Assembly: GCF_001612635.1 (NCBI RefSeq)
Contig: NZ_BDAV01000011.1
Span: 310,001-374,000, forward strand
Source of the DNA: Nocardia africana NBRC 100379
GTDB lineage: Bacteria > Actinomycetota > Actinomycetes > Mycobacteriales > Mycobacteriaceae
Length of the DNA stretch: 64,000 nt
Reading direction: 5' to 3'
Shown here: positions 1 through 8,293 of the stretch, piece by piece
How the letters are laid out: every line of letters begins with the position of its first letter
How positions within the stretch are numbered: position 1 is the stretch's first letter
Made by a program: the position numbers and the translations under genes
Notes under the pieces: model-generated
What the model was told of the DNA's origin: nothing
The model's input: the letters and a program-made list of their open reading frames with translations, nothing else
Database searches by the model: none

Positions 1-369
1 GTCCTCCTCGGATTCACCGTAGGCGGCGAGATCGTCCTTCCCGGAGACGATGTTGATCCGCACCCGGCCGCCCGACAGATGATCGAGCGTGGCGACGGCC
101 GAGGCGAAATGGGCGGGCCGCCAGTATCCGGGCCGGATGGCGATCAGCGGCTCGAACGACCGGGTGCGCGCGGCCAGCGCCGTCGCCACGGTGAGCGTGT
201 CCGGCCGGCCCCACCCGGTACCGAGCAGCGCACCCTTCCAGCCGTACTCCTCGAGCGCTCGCGCCTGCGCGGTGAGGGTGTCGAGGCTGTTGTGATCGGT
301 GGTGACGGTGTCGCCCCGGTGGCCCGGTGTCACTTGATTGGGGATGTACCAGAGGAATTCGGCGCTCAT
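1..369 (-). CDS. ssuD: SsuD-like LLM-class flavin-dependent alkanesulfonate monooxygenase (N-terminal part, cut by window edge)
   Basis: The reverse strand reads from an ATG at 369 without a stop to base 1, giving 123 residues that begin MSAEFLWYIPN. Family-typical stretches are visible: the EEYGWKGALLGTGWGRPD segment, IAIRPGYWRPAHFAS, and SGGRVRINIVSG, which is a hallmark of SsuD/SfnG-type luciferase-fold FMNH2-dependent monooxygenases. Such enzymes cleave sulfonates to sulfite and an aldehyde using reduced flavin from a partner reductase. Full-length members are about 380 residues, so roughly two thirds lies outside the window. It is divergent from the next flavoprotein gene and close to a sulfonate-type ABC transporter, which supports organosulfur scavenging. 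The exact substrate (alkanesulfonate, dimethylsulfone and so on) cannot be told. Confidence 0.88.
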   Translation of the reverse strand, partial: MSAEFLWYIPNQVTPGHRGDTVTTDHNSLDTLTAQARALEEYGWKGALLGTGWGRPDTLTVATALAARTRSFEPLIAIRPGYWRPAHFASAVATLDHLSGGRVRINIVSGKDDLAAYGESEED

Positions 370-839
370 CGGGGTCGTCCTGTTCGGTGGTCGCGATCCG
401 CGGCGGGCGCTGCTGGCTACCGCCGGAGGAAGAATGTTCGGCGAGGCGAACACCGAGAGTATGGCCCCGCCGGCTCGTCCGATCGCCTGTCCGCCCGCCC
501 GACATGATGGGCGAAAAGCGCTGTGTTCTGCGCAAATTCGATCCCAGCAGAGATAAATTCCGGTCGATTCGAGAGCTACCGCGGCGCTCGATGGATCACC
601 GGCCGGTCCGTGTGCGCAGGCGGCGGACATTTACGTCCGCTATCGCGGTAAGAATTGGCCTGAACCAAAGCCTCCGGCCGGCCGCCGGAACGTGCGAATG
701 TCGTTGGGTTACCACAAAAATGGACCGCGCCGGGCCTGCGGAGGAGATCGGCGTCGTGTCCGCCGCAGGAGGGGGATGCGCCCTCTTGTGGGCTGATCGC
801 ACGATCCATTCAGCACACCGACGGTCCCGGGAGGGCATC
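370..839. other. Divergent intergenic region (470 bp)
   Basis: This spacer lies between the divergent ssuD-like gene and the DszC/SfnC-like gene and probably holds both promoters. The only structure I can point to is an inverted repeat, GCGGAC-N6-GTCCGC at 623-640, a possible operator. Long open frames run through here in several phases, but they lack family similarity and good ribosome binding sites, so I do not call a gene. Confidence 0.4.
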
Positions 840-2051
840 ATGACGTCGACACATACCGAGCCCGTTGCACCCGCGCTCGAGTCCATCGAATTGCAGGCGG
901 TGATCGACGAGATCGCCGCGGATGCCCGGCGCCGCCGCGAGGCCGGCGGCGGTCGCCCGGACCGCGCGCTGGCGCTGGCTCGCGAGCATCGACTGGGCGC
1001 GGTGCGACTGCCGCATGACCTCGGTGGCGCCGGCTACAGCGTGCGCGAATTCTTCGCTCTCGCGGTGCGGCTCGCGCAGGCCGATCCCGACGTCCCGCAC
1101 ATCCTGCGCATCCACTGGGGCACCGTCGAAGAAGCGCTCCGCACGCGCGAGACGGAGCGAAGCAAGCAGTGGCTGCAATGGATCCGCGAGGGCAAGATCT
1201 TCGCCGGTGCGCAGTCGGAGCTGTCCGGGCAGCCGGGCGTGTACAGCTACGACACACTGCTCACCGCCGAGGACGATCATTTCCGGCTCAACGGCCGCAA
1301 GTTCTACAGCACGGGCAGCATCTACGCCGACTATCTGCGCATCGGCGCGAACGACGAAGCGGGACAACTGGTCAGCGTCGTCGTTCCCGGCGACCGCGAG
1401 GGCGTGCTGCACGTCGACGACTGGGACGGCATCGGACAGCGTGAGACCGGCAGCGGCACCACCGTCTTGGACGACGTGTTCGTGCACGCGGACGAGATCG
1501 GCGAATTCCGGCTGCTTCCGGGCCCCGGACGACCCCGCAGCCCGCTGGTCCATCTGCTGCTGCACGCGATCGCCGCGGGCATCCTGCGGGCCCTGACCGA
1601 GGACACCGCGACGCTGCTGCGCGAGCGGACCCGGTCCTATTCGTGGGGCAATGCCGAACTGGCCCGCAACGATCCGCAGTTGCTGGCAATCGTCGGATCG
1701 CTGTCGAGTACCGCTTTCGTGGTGGAAGCCGCGGTGCTGGCGGCCGCCGATGCCCTCGACGCGGCGACCCGTCACGTCTGGCAGCACGGCGTCCCCGACG
1801 ATCGCTTGGAACTCGCGGCCTCACTCCAGACGTCGCAGGTCAAGGTGGCGGTGGAAAAGATCGCCCTGAGTGCCGCGGCCGAGGCCTTCGACGCCGGTGG
1901 GGCGTCGTGGACGCGCGCATCGGCCGGGCTGGACCGGCACTGGCGTAATCTGCGGACGCTGTTCTCCCACAACCCGACCGTGTACAAGGCGCGGGTCGTG
2001 GGCGATGTCGTCGTCAATGAGGCCGAGTTGCCGAGCGTCGGATTCTTCTGA
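840..2051 (+). CDS. DszC/SfnC-like flavin-dependent monooxygenase (acyl-CoA dehydrogenase fold)
   Basis: The protein has 403 residues. An open frame extends far upstream, but the ATG at 840 has a GGGAGG site just before it and starts the conserved domain (MTSTHTEPV). The protein has the acyl-CoA dehydrogenase fold of group D flavin monooxygenases: an N-terminal helical part with VRLPHDLGGAGYSVREFF, a central beta part with GRKFYSTGSIYADYLRI and GQRETGSGTTVLDDVFV, and a C-terminal helical domain ending with the FSHNPTVYKARVVGD segment typical of DszC/SfnC relatives. These use reduced flavin and O2 on organosulfur compounds. The neighbourhood (SsuD-like enzyme, sulfonate ABC transporter) fits sulfur scavenging. 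The substrate is not deducible. Confidence 0.82.
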   Translation: MTSTHTEPVAPALESIELQAVIDEIAADARRRREAGGGRPDRALALAREHRLGAVRLPHDLGGAGYSVREFFALAVRLAQADPDVPHILRIHWGTVEEALRTRETERSKQWLQWIREGKIFAGAQSELSGQPGVYSYDTLLTAEDDHFRLNGRKFYSTGSIYADYLRIGANDEAGQLVSVVVPGDREGVLHVDDWDGIGQRETGSGTTVLDDVFVHADEIGEFRLLPGPGRPRSPLVHLLLHAIAAGILRALTEDTATLLRERTRSYSWGNAELARNDPQLLAIVGSLSSTAFVVEAAVLAAADALDAATRHVWQHGVPDDRLELAASLQTSQVKVAVEKIALSAAAEAFDAGGASWTRASAGLDRHWRNLRTLFSHNPTVYKARVVGDVVVNEAELPSVGFF

Positions 2052-2103
2052 GCCCGCGCGCTTTCCGCCGTGTGGTGCGGGGGAGTCGGGTGGCGGTGGT
2101 GCC

Positions 2104-2121
2104 CGCCGCCGTCCGGCGGCG
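2104..2121. terminator. Possible convergent terminator hairpin
   Basis: A perfect inverted repeat of CGCCGCCG and CGGCGGCG sits between the convergent genes ending at 2051 and 2128. Its nominal loop is two bases, so about 7 bp can pair. There is no T-run, which is common in actinobacteria. Support is weak. Confidence 0.3.
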
Positions 2122-2127
2122 CCGCAC

Positions 2128-3207
2128 CTATGCGGTGAGTTCGGCGAGCTGCGCTCGCCGCACATCGGCGGACTGGCCTTGCACCAGGAGGAACAGGGCG
2201 GTGCGCGCGTAGAGCTGTGCGGTGTCGTCGCCGGCCAGCCCGCGCCCGGAGCGAGCGATCAGCAGGGCGCGGGTGATCACCGACAATGCCTCGCCGACAG
2301 AGACCTTCACGGCGCGACGATCCTCGGCCCGGTATGCCCCACCGCCGTGAGCACGTGCCTCGTCGGACAAGTCGTAGGCGGTGGCTCGCAGCTGTTCGAA
2401 CCGTGGTCGCCACACCGCCGCCACCTGCTGCGCCGGTTGCTCCGACGTCCGTTCCAATTCACGCAACACGGTGTCGGCCAAACCGAAATGCTGGGCGCGT
2501 GCGTCGTTGGAGACACCTTGGTCGAGGAAGCGCGCTCGTTCGATGGATTCGGTGGTGAGCACATTCTCCTCGGGCACGAAAACGTCGCCGAGCGTCACCC
2601 GCGCCGTGCGGCTGCCGGCGACCGCGCCGAGCTCGAGCGTGCCGGTACTGTGCAGGCGATCGTCCACGGGAACGAGGGCGGTGACGACGGTGTCGGTGTC
2701 CCTCTCCACCGCCGCGACGGTCAGCGCCGAGTTGAGGCCCCAGCCGCTGACCCACGACACGGTGCCGTCGAATATCCAGCCGCCCTCGGCCTTTCGTGCC
2801 GCGATGTAGTGGTCGGGGTATCGCCGCACATCGCTGACCCCGGCGCCCAGCAGCAGCTCCCCGCGCAGAATGCGCTGTGCGAGTGGGGGAATCGGCGCAC
2901 CGGTCGCTTCCAGGGTGCCGATCCGCTCCGACAGCGAGGCGTGCTGGGCCCAGACCAGCCAGGTGTTGAAGCACGCGCCGGCGATGATTTCGTGCACCTG
3001 ACGATCGGTCTCACGGTCGACGCCGGCGCCGCCGTAGCGCGCCGGGGCGGTGTGGTTGAGCAGCCCCAGCGCCGCGAGTTCCTCGATGTGCTCGGTGTCG
3101 ACGCCCTCGCGATCGGTCGCGAGGGCACGCGGTCGCAGCACGGTGTCGGCGTAGTCGCGCACCTTCGCGACGAGCGGGTGGTCGGATCCTGTCTTCGCGA
3201 ATGTCAC
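2128..3207 (-). CDS. Acyl-CoA dehydrogenase-family flavoprotein, probably an organosulfur-related monooxygenase or dehydrogenase
   Basis: The protein has 359 residues and starts MTFAKTGSDHPLVAKVRDYAD. It shows the acyl-CoA dehydrogenase layout: an N-terminal helical domain with LAALGLLNHTAPARYGGAGVD, a middle segment DGTVSWVSGWGLNSALTVAAVERD, and a C-terminal helical bundle. The catalytic glutamate seen in true short-chain acyl-CoA dehydrogenases is not obvious. A lineage near the DszC/SfnC monooxygenases is therefore as likely as a genuine dehydrogenase. It converges on the DszC-like gene and is divergent from the sulfonate ABC operon, so it may share control with the latter. The substrate is unknown. 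Confidence 0.7.
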   Translation of the reverse strand: MTFAKTGSDHPLVAKVRDYADTVLRPRALATDREGVDTEHIEELAALGLLNHTAPARYGGAGVDRETDRQVHEIIAGACFNTWLVWAQHASLSERIGTLEATGAPIPPLAQRILRGELLLGAGVSDVRRYPDHYIAARKAEGGWIFDGTVSWVSGWGLNSALTVAAVERDTDTVVTALVPVDDRLHSTGTLELGAVAGSRTARVTLGDVFVPEENVLTTESIERARFLDQGVSNDARAQHFGLADTVLRELERTSEQPAQQVAAVWRPRFEQLRATAYDLSDEARAHGGGAYRAEDRRAVKVSVGEALSVITRALLIARSGRGLAGDDTAQLYARTALFLLVQGQSADVRRAQLAELTA

Positions 3208-3654
3208 TGCGTCCCTTCCTGTCTCTACCGAGGACGCAACCCACCGGGCAGGCGGCGACCGGCATCCTTCGACCGAAATTATCGGCCCGGACGGTGCCGG
3301 CGGATCGTTCCCGCGAGCGGATCAGCCGCCCTCGCCGCCGTCGGACCTGGTGCGAATCGATACTGCCGGACAAAAATTCCCGCAGATTCGAGGTGCGGGC
3401 ATCCGCCGGATCTACGGAATTGCCAATTTCTGCTACGAGGTTCTTGGCGATTCCGTCAAGAAATACTTCATATTTCTCGTTCGCCGCAGCTGGGCTCAGG
3501 CTGAATTTTTTCGTAGGTAGAAACCGTTGGGGGGCTTACGTTCTGAACCATATCAATTCCCCGGAGTGGCAATCCAGATGAGGATGGTGGCCGGGGCCGG
3601 CGCTGGAGAGGGAAATATCGTGAGCGGCAGAACAACGCATCGTGAGGTGCGACC
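3208..3654. other. Divergent intergenic region (447 bp)
   Basis: This region lies between the flavoprotein gene and the ABC operon. It is more AT-rich around 3410-3560, as expected for promoters. I found no clear riboswitch, operator palindrome or small gene in it. Confidence 0.4.
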
Positions 3655-4767
3655 GTGAGCAGAATCGGCGGCAAGCGCCTGCTCGGAAAATTGACGGCGT
3701 TGTCGGTGGCGTTCCTCGCCGTCTCTGCGCTGGTGGCCGGCTGCGGTCTCGGAAAAGACAACGGAGTGGTGTACTTTCGCTTCGCCAACTCGCCCACCGC
3801 ACTGTCATTGGTCAGGATCGCCGACGAGCTGGGGTACTGGAACCACGCCGGGGTGAAGCCGAAATATGTCGGTCCGGCCACCGCCGTGCCCGCGGTGCAG
3901 TTGCTCGATCAGAACAAGATCGATATAGCGACCGGCATGTTCAACGGCGATATCGACGGGAAGGTGAAGGACTTCAAGTTCACCGCCATCGCATCGAGCA
4001 TGCTCGATCTGCCGAACGAACCGCATATGGCCTATTTCACCAAAGCCGGTTCGGATATCACCAAGAACAACCTGAAGGCCCTCGAGGGCAGGACGGTCGG
4101 CATTTCGGCGACCAACAGCTGTGTCGATCTGGTGATCAAGCAGTACCTGAAGAACAACGGCGTGGATCTGAACAAGGTCAAATTCCTCCAGCTCAAGGAG
4201 GAGTTGATTCCGCCGGCCATCGAAAAGGGGGAAGTCGATCTCGGCGTCTTCCACCCGCCGCTGGTGGGTGTGCTGCTGAGCAAGCCCGACAAGTTCACCG
4301 AGGCCTTCACCTCCTTCGACGACTGGGGCCCGCAGGGCGGCCAGGCGCCGTATGTCGCGAGCAACGCGTGGCTGCAGAAGAATCCGGCCGCCGCACGCGA
4401 ATTCGTCGGCATCATCGCCAAGACGGCGAACTGGGCCAACGCTCACCCCAAGGAGTCCGCGGAGATCGCCGGTAAGACCACCGGCTACCCGGTGGAGCAG
4501 ACCACCAACTGGCACTACGCACCTAACGCCCTGCTCGACAAGGCGAGCCTGCAGTTGTGGTGGGACCTCGTGCGGGATGTGGGCAAACCGCTGCCGGGCT
4601 CGGAGAAGCTGAAGCCGGAGGACATCGCGACCAACGCCTTCAACCCGTACGCGAAATCGGCCGATCTGCTCGAATCCCAGGAGCAGAACACCACGATTCT
4701 CGACAGCGAGCAGAACAGCAAGGTGCTGAAAACCGATCTCGTGGAGATCGCCGGCGCCGAGAAGTGA
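3655..4767 (+). CDS. ABC transporter substrate-binding lipoprotein (SsuA/TauA/NMT1-like)
   Basis: The protein has 370 residues from a GTG with GAGGTG upstream. A basic N-terminus and hydrophobic core end in the lipobox LVAGC with the lipidated cysteine at residue 30. The mature part resembles the NMT1/SsuA periplasmic-binding fold: RIADELGYWNHAGVKPKYVGP near the start, NKIDIATGMFNGDI, and EKGEVDLGVFHPPLVGVLL. It would bind the ligand outside the membrane and hand it to the permease. It is the first gene of a three-gene ABC operon (binding protein, ATPase, permease). With SsuD-like and DszC-like enzymes close by, a sulfonate or other organosulfur ligand is the best guess, but NMT1-type proteins also bind taurine, nitrate and pyrimidine precursors. 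Confidence 0.85.
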   Translation: MSRIGGKRLLGKLTALSVAFLAVSALVAGCGLGKDNGVVYFRFANSPTALSLVRIADELGYWNHAGVKPKYVGPATAVPAVQLLDQNKIDIATGMFNGDIDGKVKDFKFTAIASSMLDLPNEPHMAYFTKAGSDITKNNLKALEGRTVGISATNSCVDLVIKQYLKNNGVDLNKVKFLQLKEELIPPAIEKGEVDLGVFHPPLVGVLLSKPDKFTEAFTSFDDWGPQGGQAPYVASNAWLQKNPAAAREFVGIIAKTANWANAHPKESAEIAGKTTGYPVEQTTNWHYAPNALLDKASLQLWWDLVRDVGKPLPGSEKLKPEDIATNAFNPYAKSADLLESQEQNTTILDSEQNSKVLKTDLVEIAGAEK

Positions 4768-4815
4768 TCAGGCGTTGTTCAATCCATTATTCGTCCCACA
4801 GAGAAGTCGAATGTC

Positions 4816-5673
4816 ATGAGTCAGCAAGTGCTCGTCGAGCAAGTGGAAAAGGATCCGCCGCGGCCCGCGCCGACCGAGTGGAAGATCGAGGCGAAGAGTG
4901 TCGGCAAGCTCTACCCGCGCACCGATCGGCGTGCGAAGGAGGCGACCACCGTCCTGGACGGATTCGATCTGCGGATCGGCAGCGGTGAGTTCGTCTCGTT
5001 GCTGGGCCCCAGCGGATGCGGGAAGTCGACGTTCCTGAACATCCTCGCCGGTCTCGAAACCTACAACGGGGGAGCCGTTTTCGTCGACGGTAAGCGGGTC
5101 GAGGGCGTCAACAAGAACGTCGGAGTCGTGTTCCAGGGGTATGCGCTGTTCCCCTGGCTGTCGGCGCAGAAGAACGTCGAGGTCGGTCTCAAGGTCCGCG
5201 GTGTTCCGAAGGCCGAACGCCGGGAGCGCGCCGCGCAGGTGCTGCGGACAGTGGGACTGGAATCGGCTGCGCATCGGCTGCCCCATCAGCTGTCCGGTGG
5301 TATGCGCCAGCGTGTCGCGATCGCGCGCGTGCTGGCCTACGAGCCGGAGATATTGGTCTTCGACGAGCCGTTCGCGGCCCTGGACGCGCAGACCCGTGAA
5401 TTCCTGCAGAGCGAACTGCTGCGCATCTGGGAGTCCGGTGCCAGGAAGAAGACGGTCCTGTTCGTCACCCACTCGATCGACGAGGCGATCTTTCTCTCCG
5501 ACCGGATCGCGGTGATGACGCGGGCGCCGGGCCGCGTGAAGGCGGTGCTGGATGTCGAGCTGCCGCGTCCACGCGACTCCGAGGTGCGCAGTTCCGAAGA
5601 TTTCGTACACATCCGCTCGCGCGTCGCGCGGATCCTCGAGGAGGAGGTGCGCATTGGCCACGACGATCAGTGA
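4816..5673 (+). CDS. ABC transporter ATP-binding protein (SsuB/TauB-like)
   Basis: The protein has 285 residues. Walker A GPSGCGKST is at about 64-72, the Q-loop glutamine lies in VVFQGYALFPW near 107, the signature LSGGMRQR is at 159-166, and Walker B ILVFDEP is near 179-185, followed by the D-loop and the switch histidine in FVTHSIDEA. All ATPase residues are present, so it should be active. It couples ATP hydrolysis to import through the permease encoded immediately downstream, whose TTG start at 5654 overlaps its 3' end. The length and motif set match the nitrate/sulfonate/taurine importer class. Confidence 0.9.
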   Translation: MSQQVLVEQVEKDPPRPAPTEWKIEAKSVGKLYPRTDRRAKEATTVLDGFDLRIGSGEFVSLLGPSGCGKSTFLNILAGLETYNGGAVFVDGKRVEGVNKNVGVVFQGYALFPWLSAQKNVEVGLKVRGVPKAERRERAAQVLRTVGLESAAHRLPHQLSGGMRQRVAIARVLAYEPEILVFDEPFAALDAQTREFLQSELLRIWESGARKKTVLFVTHSIDEAIFLSDRIAVMTRAPGRVKAVLDVELPRPRDSEVRSSEDFVHIRSRVARILEEEVRIGHDDQ

Positions 5674-6508
5674 GCCGCTGCGTGATTCGGAGGCGGCGAC
5701 CGATCGTGACCTCATCCCGCCGAAGGCGCCCAATCCGTGGCTCGCGAAATTCGACCGGCTCCTCTACGGCGTCATCGGTCTCGGCCTGTTCCTGCTGCTG
5801 TGGTGGTGGGTGGTCGCCAGCGGCCAGGTCAGCGATCAATACCTGTCCACACCGCAGGACACGTTCGCAGCGTTCGTCGACGGACTGAGCGACGGCACCC
5901 TGGGCAGCCAGATCTGGCCCAGCGTGCAGCGCGCGGTGATCGGATTCGTGATCGCGCTGGTACTGGGTGTCGCCCTGGGCATCCTGGTCGGATCGTTCCG
6001 GATCTTCCAGAAGCTCGCCGAGCCGGTCTTGCTGTTCTTCCGGAACCTGTCGCTGCTGGCGTTGCTGCCGGTGTTCGTGCTGTTCTTCGGCATCGGCGAG
6101 GAGTCGAAGATCGCGATCGTGGTGTGGGCCTGCTTCTGGCCGATCTTCGTCAACGCGGTGAGTGCGGTGAGCGGGGTCGAGCGCCTGCTGCTGAACGCGG
6201 CGCGGACGCTCGGCGCCGGACGGTTCTACATCTTCACCCAGGTCGTGCTGCCGGCGGCGATTCCCGCGATCTTCCCCGGGATCCGGCTGGCCGCGGCCAA
6301 CGCGTTCACCGCGCTCGTCGCGGCCGAACTCGTCGGCGGTGCACAGGGGATCGGCATCTATATCAACACCGCCTCGTTGCGGTATCAGACCCCGCAGATG
6401 TATGCCGGAATCTTCGCCCTCGGCGTGGTCGGAATCATCGTCAACGCGATTCTGACCGTCGTCGAGTGGCGAGTGACCTCCTGGCAGCGGGGACTGACGA
6501 GCAAATAG
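5654..6508 (+). CDS. ABC transporter permease (SsuC/TauC-like)
   Basis: The protein has 284 residues. The best start is the TTG at 5654, because GAGGAGG at 5641-5647 sits six bases upstream and the sequence then reads LATTISEPLRD; longer frames upstream only overlap the ATPase gene. About six membrane segments are visible, beginning with YGVIGLGLFLLLWWWVVAS. The cytoplasmic loop with the EAA-type motif reads LLNAARTLGAGRFYIFTQVVLPAAIPAIFPG. It overlaps the ATPase gene by 20 bases, so the two are translationally coupled. Confidence 0.88.
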   Translation: MATTISEPLRDSEAATDRDLIPPKAPNPWLAKFDRLLYGVIGLGLFLLLWWWVVASGQVSDQYLSTPQDTFAAFVDGLSDGTLGSQIWPSVQRAVIGFVIALVLGVALGILVGSFRIFQKLAEPVLLFFRNLSLLALLPVFVLFFGIGEESKIAIVVWACFWPIFVNAVSAVSGVERLLLNAARTLGAGRFYIFTQVVLPAAIPAIFPGIRLAAANAFTALVAAELVGGAQGIGIYINTASLRYQTPQMYAGIFALGVVGIIVNAILTVVEWRVTSWQRGLTSK

Positions 6509-6524
6509 CGCGGAAAGTAGTGGA

Positions 6525-7490
6525 ATGCACAGGACAGATCGGCGCCGGTTGCCCGCAGCGATGCGGGTTCCGGTTCGGCACAGAATCACGACGATCATCG
6601 CCTCGCTTCTTCTCATGCCCACCGCGGCCGCCGGATGCGGGTCGGCGACGAAGGTCAGCTACGAACCCGGCGCTGACAGCGAGAATGCGTTGGTCGTGTA
6701 CGTCGGCCCCGGCGACGATCGGGAAATCCTCGATTACGCGATCCACAACCTGCTGCCGGATTCGGTGAAGGTGAAACCGGTCGACGCGACCGGCGACGCC
6801 AATGCCCGCATCGCCGCCGGCAAGGGCGATCTGTCCTACTTCCAGCACATTCCGGCTTTCGAGGCCGACAGCCGGAAGAATTCCTATACGAATCTGAGCA
6901 TCGTGGCGAAGGTGAACGTGGTGCCCTACGGGGTGTACTCCTCGAAGTGGCGGGATCTGAAGGACACCAACGACTGGGTGCATGTGGGACTGGTGCAGGA
7001 TCAGGTCGCCGCCGTGAGCCTGCCGCACGGCGCTCAGGTGGCCCTGCCCGCGACGCCCACCGGTTTCGCGCGCGGGCTCTACCTGTTGCAGAGTGCGGGC
7101 CTGGTGACGCTCGATCGGCCGTTCGGCGGCACCTCGGCGGCGGATCTGACGATCGGTCAGGCGAACGTGCGCGACTCCGCGCGGCATCTATCGTTGCTGC
7201 CGTTGAGTTTCGACCAGGATCTGGCATCCATCTATCACAGCTACGACGCGGTGGTCCTCAGTCCCGACCAAGCGGCATCGCTGGGTCTGCAACCGGCGAA
7301 AGACGCGCTCGCGATCGAGCCCGGACCCGAAAATCCTTATGCGCACGTCCTTGTCGCGCCGTCTCGACTGGCGGGCGACCAGCGGGTGCTGGAACTGACT
7401 CACGCGCTGGAGAGCCCCCGGCTGGCCCAGTTCCTGGCGACGAAATACCGGGGCGCGGATATCGCCGTAGCCGCCGCGGGCGCCAAATGA
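6525..7490 (+). CDS. MetQ/NlpA-like substrate-binding lipoprotein (orphan)
   Basis: The protein has 321 residues with a lipobox around AAAGC (cysteine at about residue 38). The mature part resembles NlpA/MetQ binding proteins, notably GKGDLSYFQHIPAFEADS, where the family has its YFQH motif, and NPYAHVLVAP towards the C-terminus. The family binds D/L-methionine and related compounds. It begins 16 bases after the ABC permease gene, so it is probably co-transcribed, but no MetI/MetN partner is encoded nearby. It may feed the same permease as an alternative receptor or act alone. An internal ATG at residue 13 is an alternative start. Confidence 0.72.
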   Translation: MHRTDRRRLPAAMRVPVRHRITTIIASLLLMPTAAAGCGSATKVSYEPGADSENALVVYVGPGDDREILDYAIHNLLPDSVKVKPVDATGDANARIAAGKGDLSYFQHIPAFEADSRKNSYTNLSIVAKVNVVPYGVYSSKWRDLKDTNDWVHVGLVQDQVAAVSLPHGAQVALPATPTGFARGLYLLQSAGLVTLDRPFGGTSAADLTIGQANVRDSARHLSLLPLSFDQDLASIYHSYDAVVLSPDQAASLGLQPAKDALAIEPGPENPYAHVLVAPSRLAGDQRVLELTHALESPRLAQFLATKYRGADIAVAAAGAK

Positions 7491-7537
7491 CGTCGTCCGG
7501 CGGTACGGGGCCGAAATCACTTCACAGAAGGAAGACA

Positions 7538-8293
7538 ATGGCAGACAGCGACATTCGCGAGCGGCGCGCACCCGTGCATAGGCACCTCGTCCGCCGTGGG
7601 AGCGTGGTGGCGATCGCGGCCGCGGTGCCGCTGGTGGCATTCGCGGCACCGGCCGCGGCGCACGTGCAGACCGATGGCACACCGGTGACCAAGGGCGGCT
7701 ACGGAGTCGTGCATCTGATCGTGCCCGGTGAATCCGCCACGGCGAATACAGTCGGGCTCACCGTCACCATCCCCGCCGGGGTGGATCTGACATCGGCACG
7801 GACACAACCCATTCCGGGGTGGACGGCGTCGGTCGAACGGGAACAGGCCGCCGGTCGGGTGACCAGGATCGTGTGGAACGCGAACACGCCGGCCGACGGT
7901 TTCGGCAATGCGCAGTACCGCGAATTCTCGTTCTCGGCGGGACCGTGGCCGAAGTCCGTGGATTCGGTCGCGCTGCCGTCCGATCAGCGGTATTCCGACG
8001 GTTCGGTGGTGTCGTGGAACGAGATAGCCGTCGACAAGGCCAGCGAGCCCGAGCATCCGGCGCCCGTCGTGCCGGTGACTCGCACCGTCGCCGGACATTC
8101 CGACGACGGCGGTCATGTCGTATCGGCGGCGAACACGTCGCTGGACGGGCACGACGACGCGCTGCACGACGGCGGCGAATCATCGCCGAGCGGATGGTGG
8201 CAGGTGTTGTCGGTGGTGGCGCTGCTGTTCGCGGTCGCGGCGGGTGCGGCGGCGACACTGGCATTGCGGCGCGATCGTGAGCCTCGGTCCTAG
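7538..8293 (+). CDS. ycnI: YcnI-family (DUF1775) copper-associated membrane-anchored protein
   Basis: The protein has 251 residues from the ATG at 7538 with AGAAGGAAG upstream. An N-terminal signal segment ends in AAPAAAHVQTDG, so the mature protein would begin with histidine, the copper-binding feature of YcnI domains. The conserved core includes PVTKGGYGVVHLIVPGES, IPGWTASVERE and NAQYREFSFSAGPWP. A histidine/aspartate-rich linker and one C-terminal membrane helix follow, with a basic tail. The next gene is a CopC-CopD fusion whose GTG start lies inside this gene's end. This is the standard actinobacterial copper-acquisition pairing. Confidence 0.9.
   Translation: MADSDIRERRAPVHRHLVRRGSVVAIAAAVPLVAFAAPAAAHVQTDGTPVTKGGYGVVHLIVPGESATANTVGLTVTIPAGVDLTSARTQPIPGWTASVEREQAAGRVTRIVWNANTPADGFGNAQYREFSFSAGPWPKSVDSVALPSDQRYSDGSVVSWNEIAVDKASEPEHPAPVVPVTRTVAGHSDDGGHVVSAANTSLDGHDDALHDGGESSPSGWWQVLSVVALLFAVAAGAAATLALRRDREPRS

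Noticed and set aside
327..839. Extension of the DszC-like protein by 171 residues
   Set aside because: The added residues are basic and low in family similarity, and the ATG at 840 has a good ribosome binding site.
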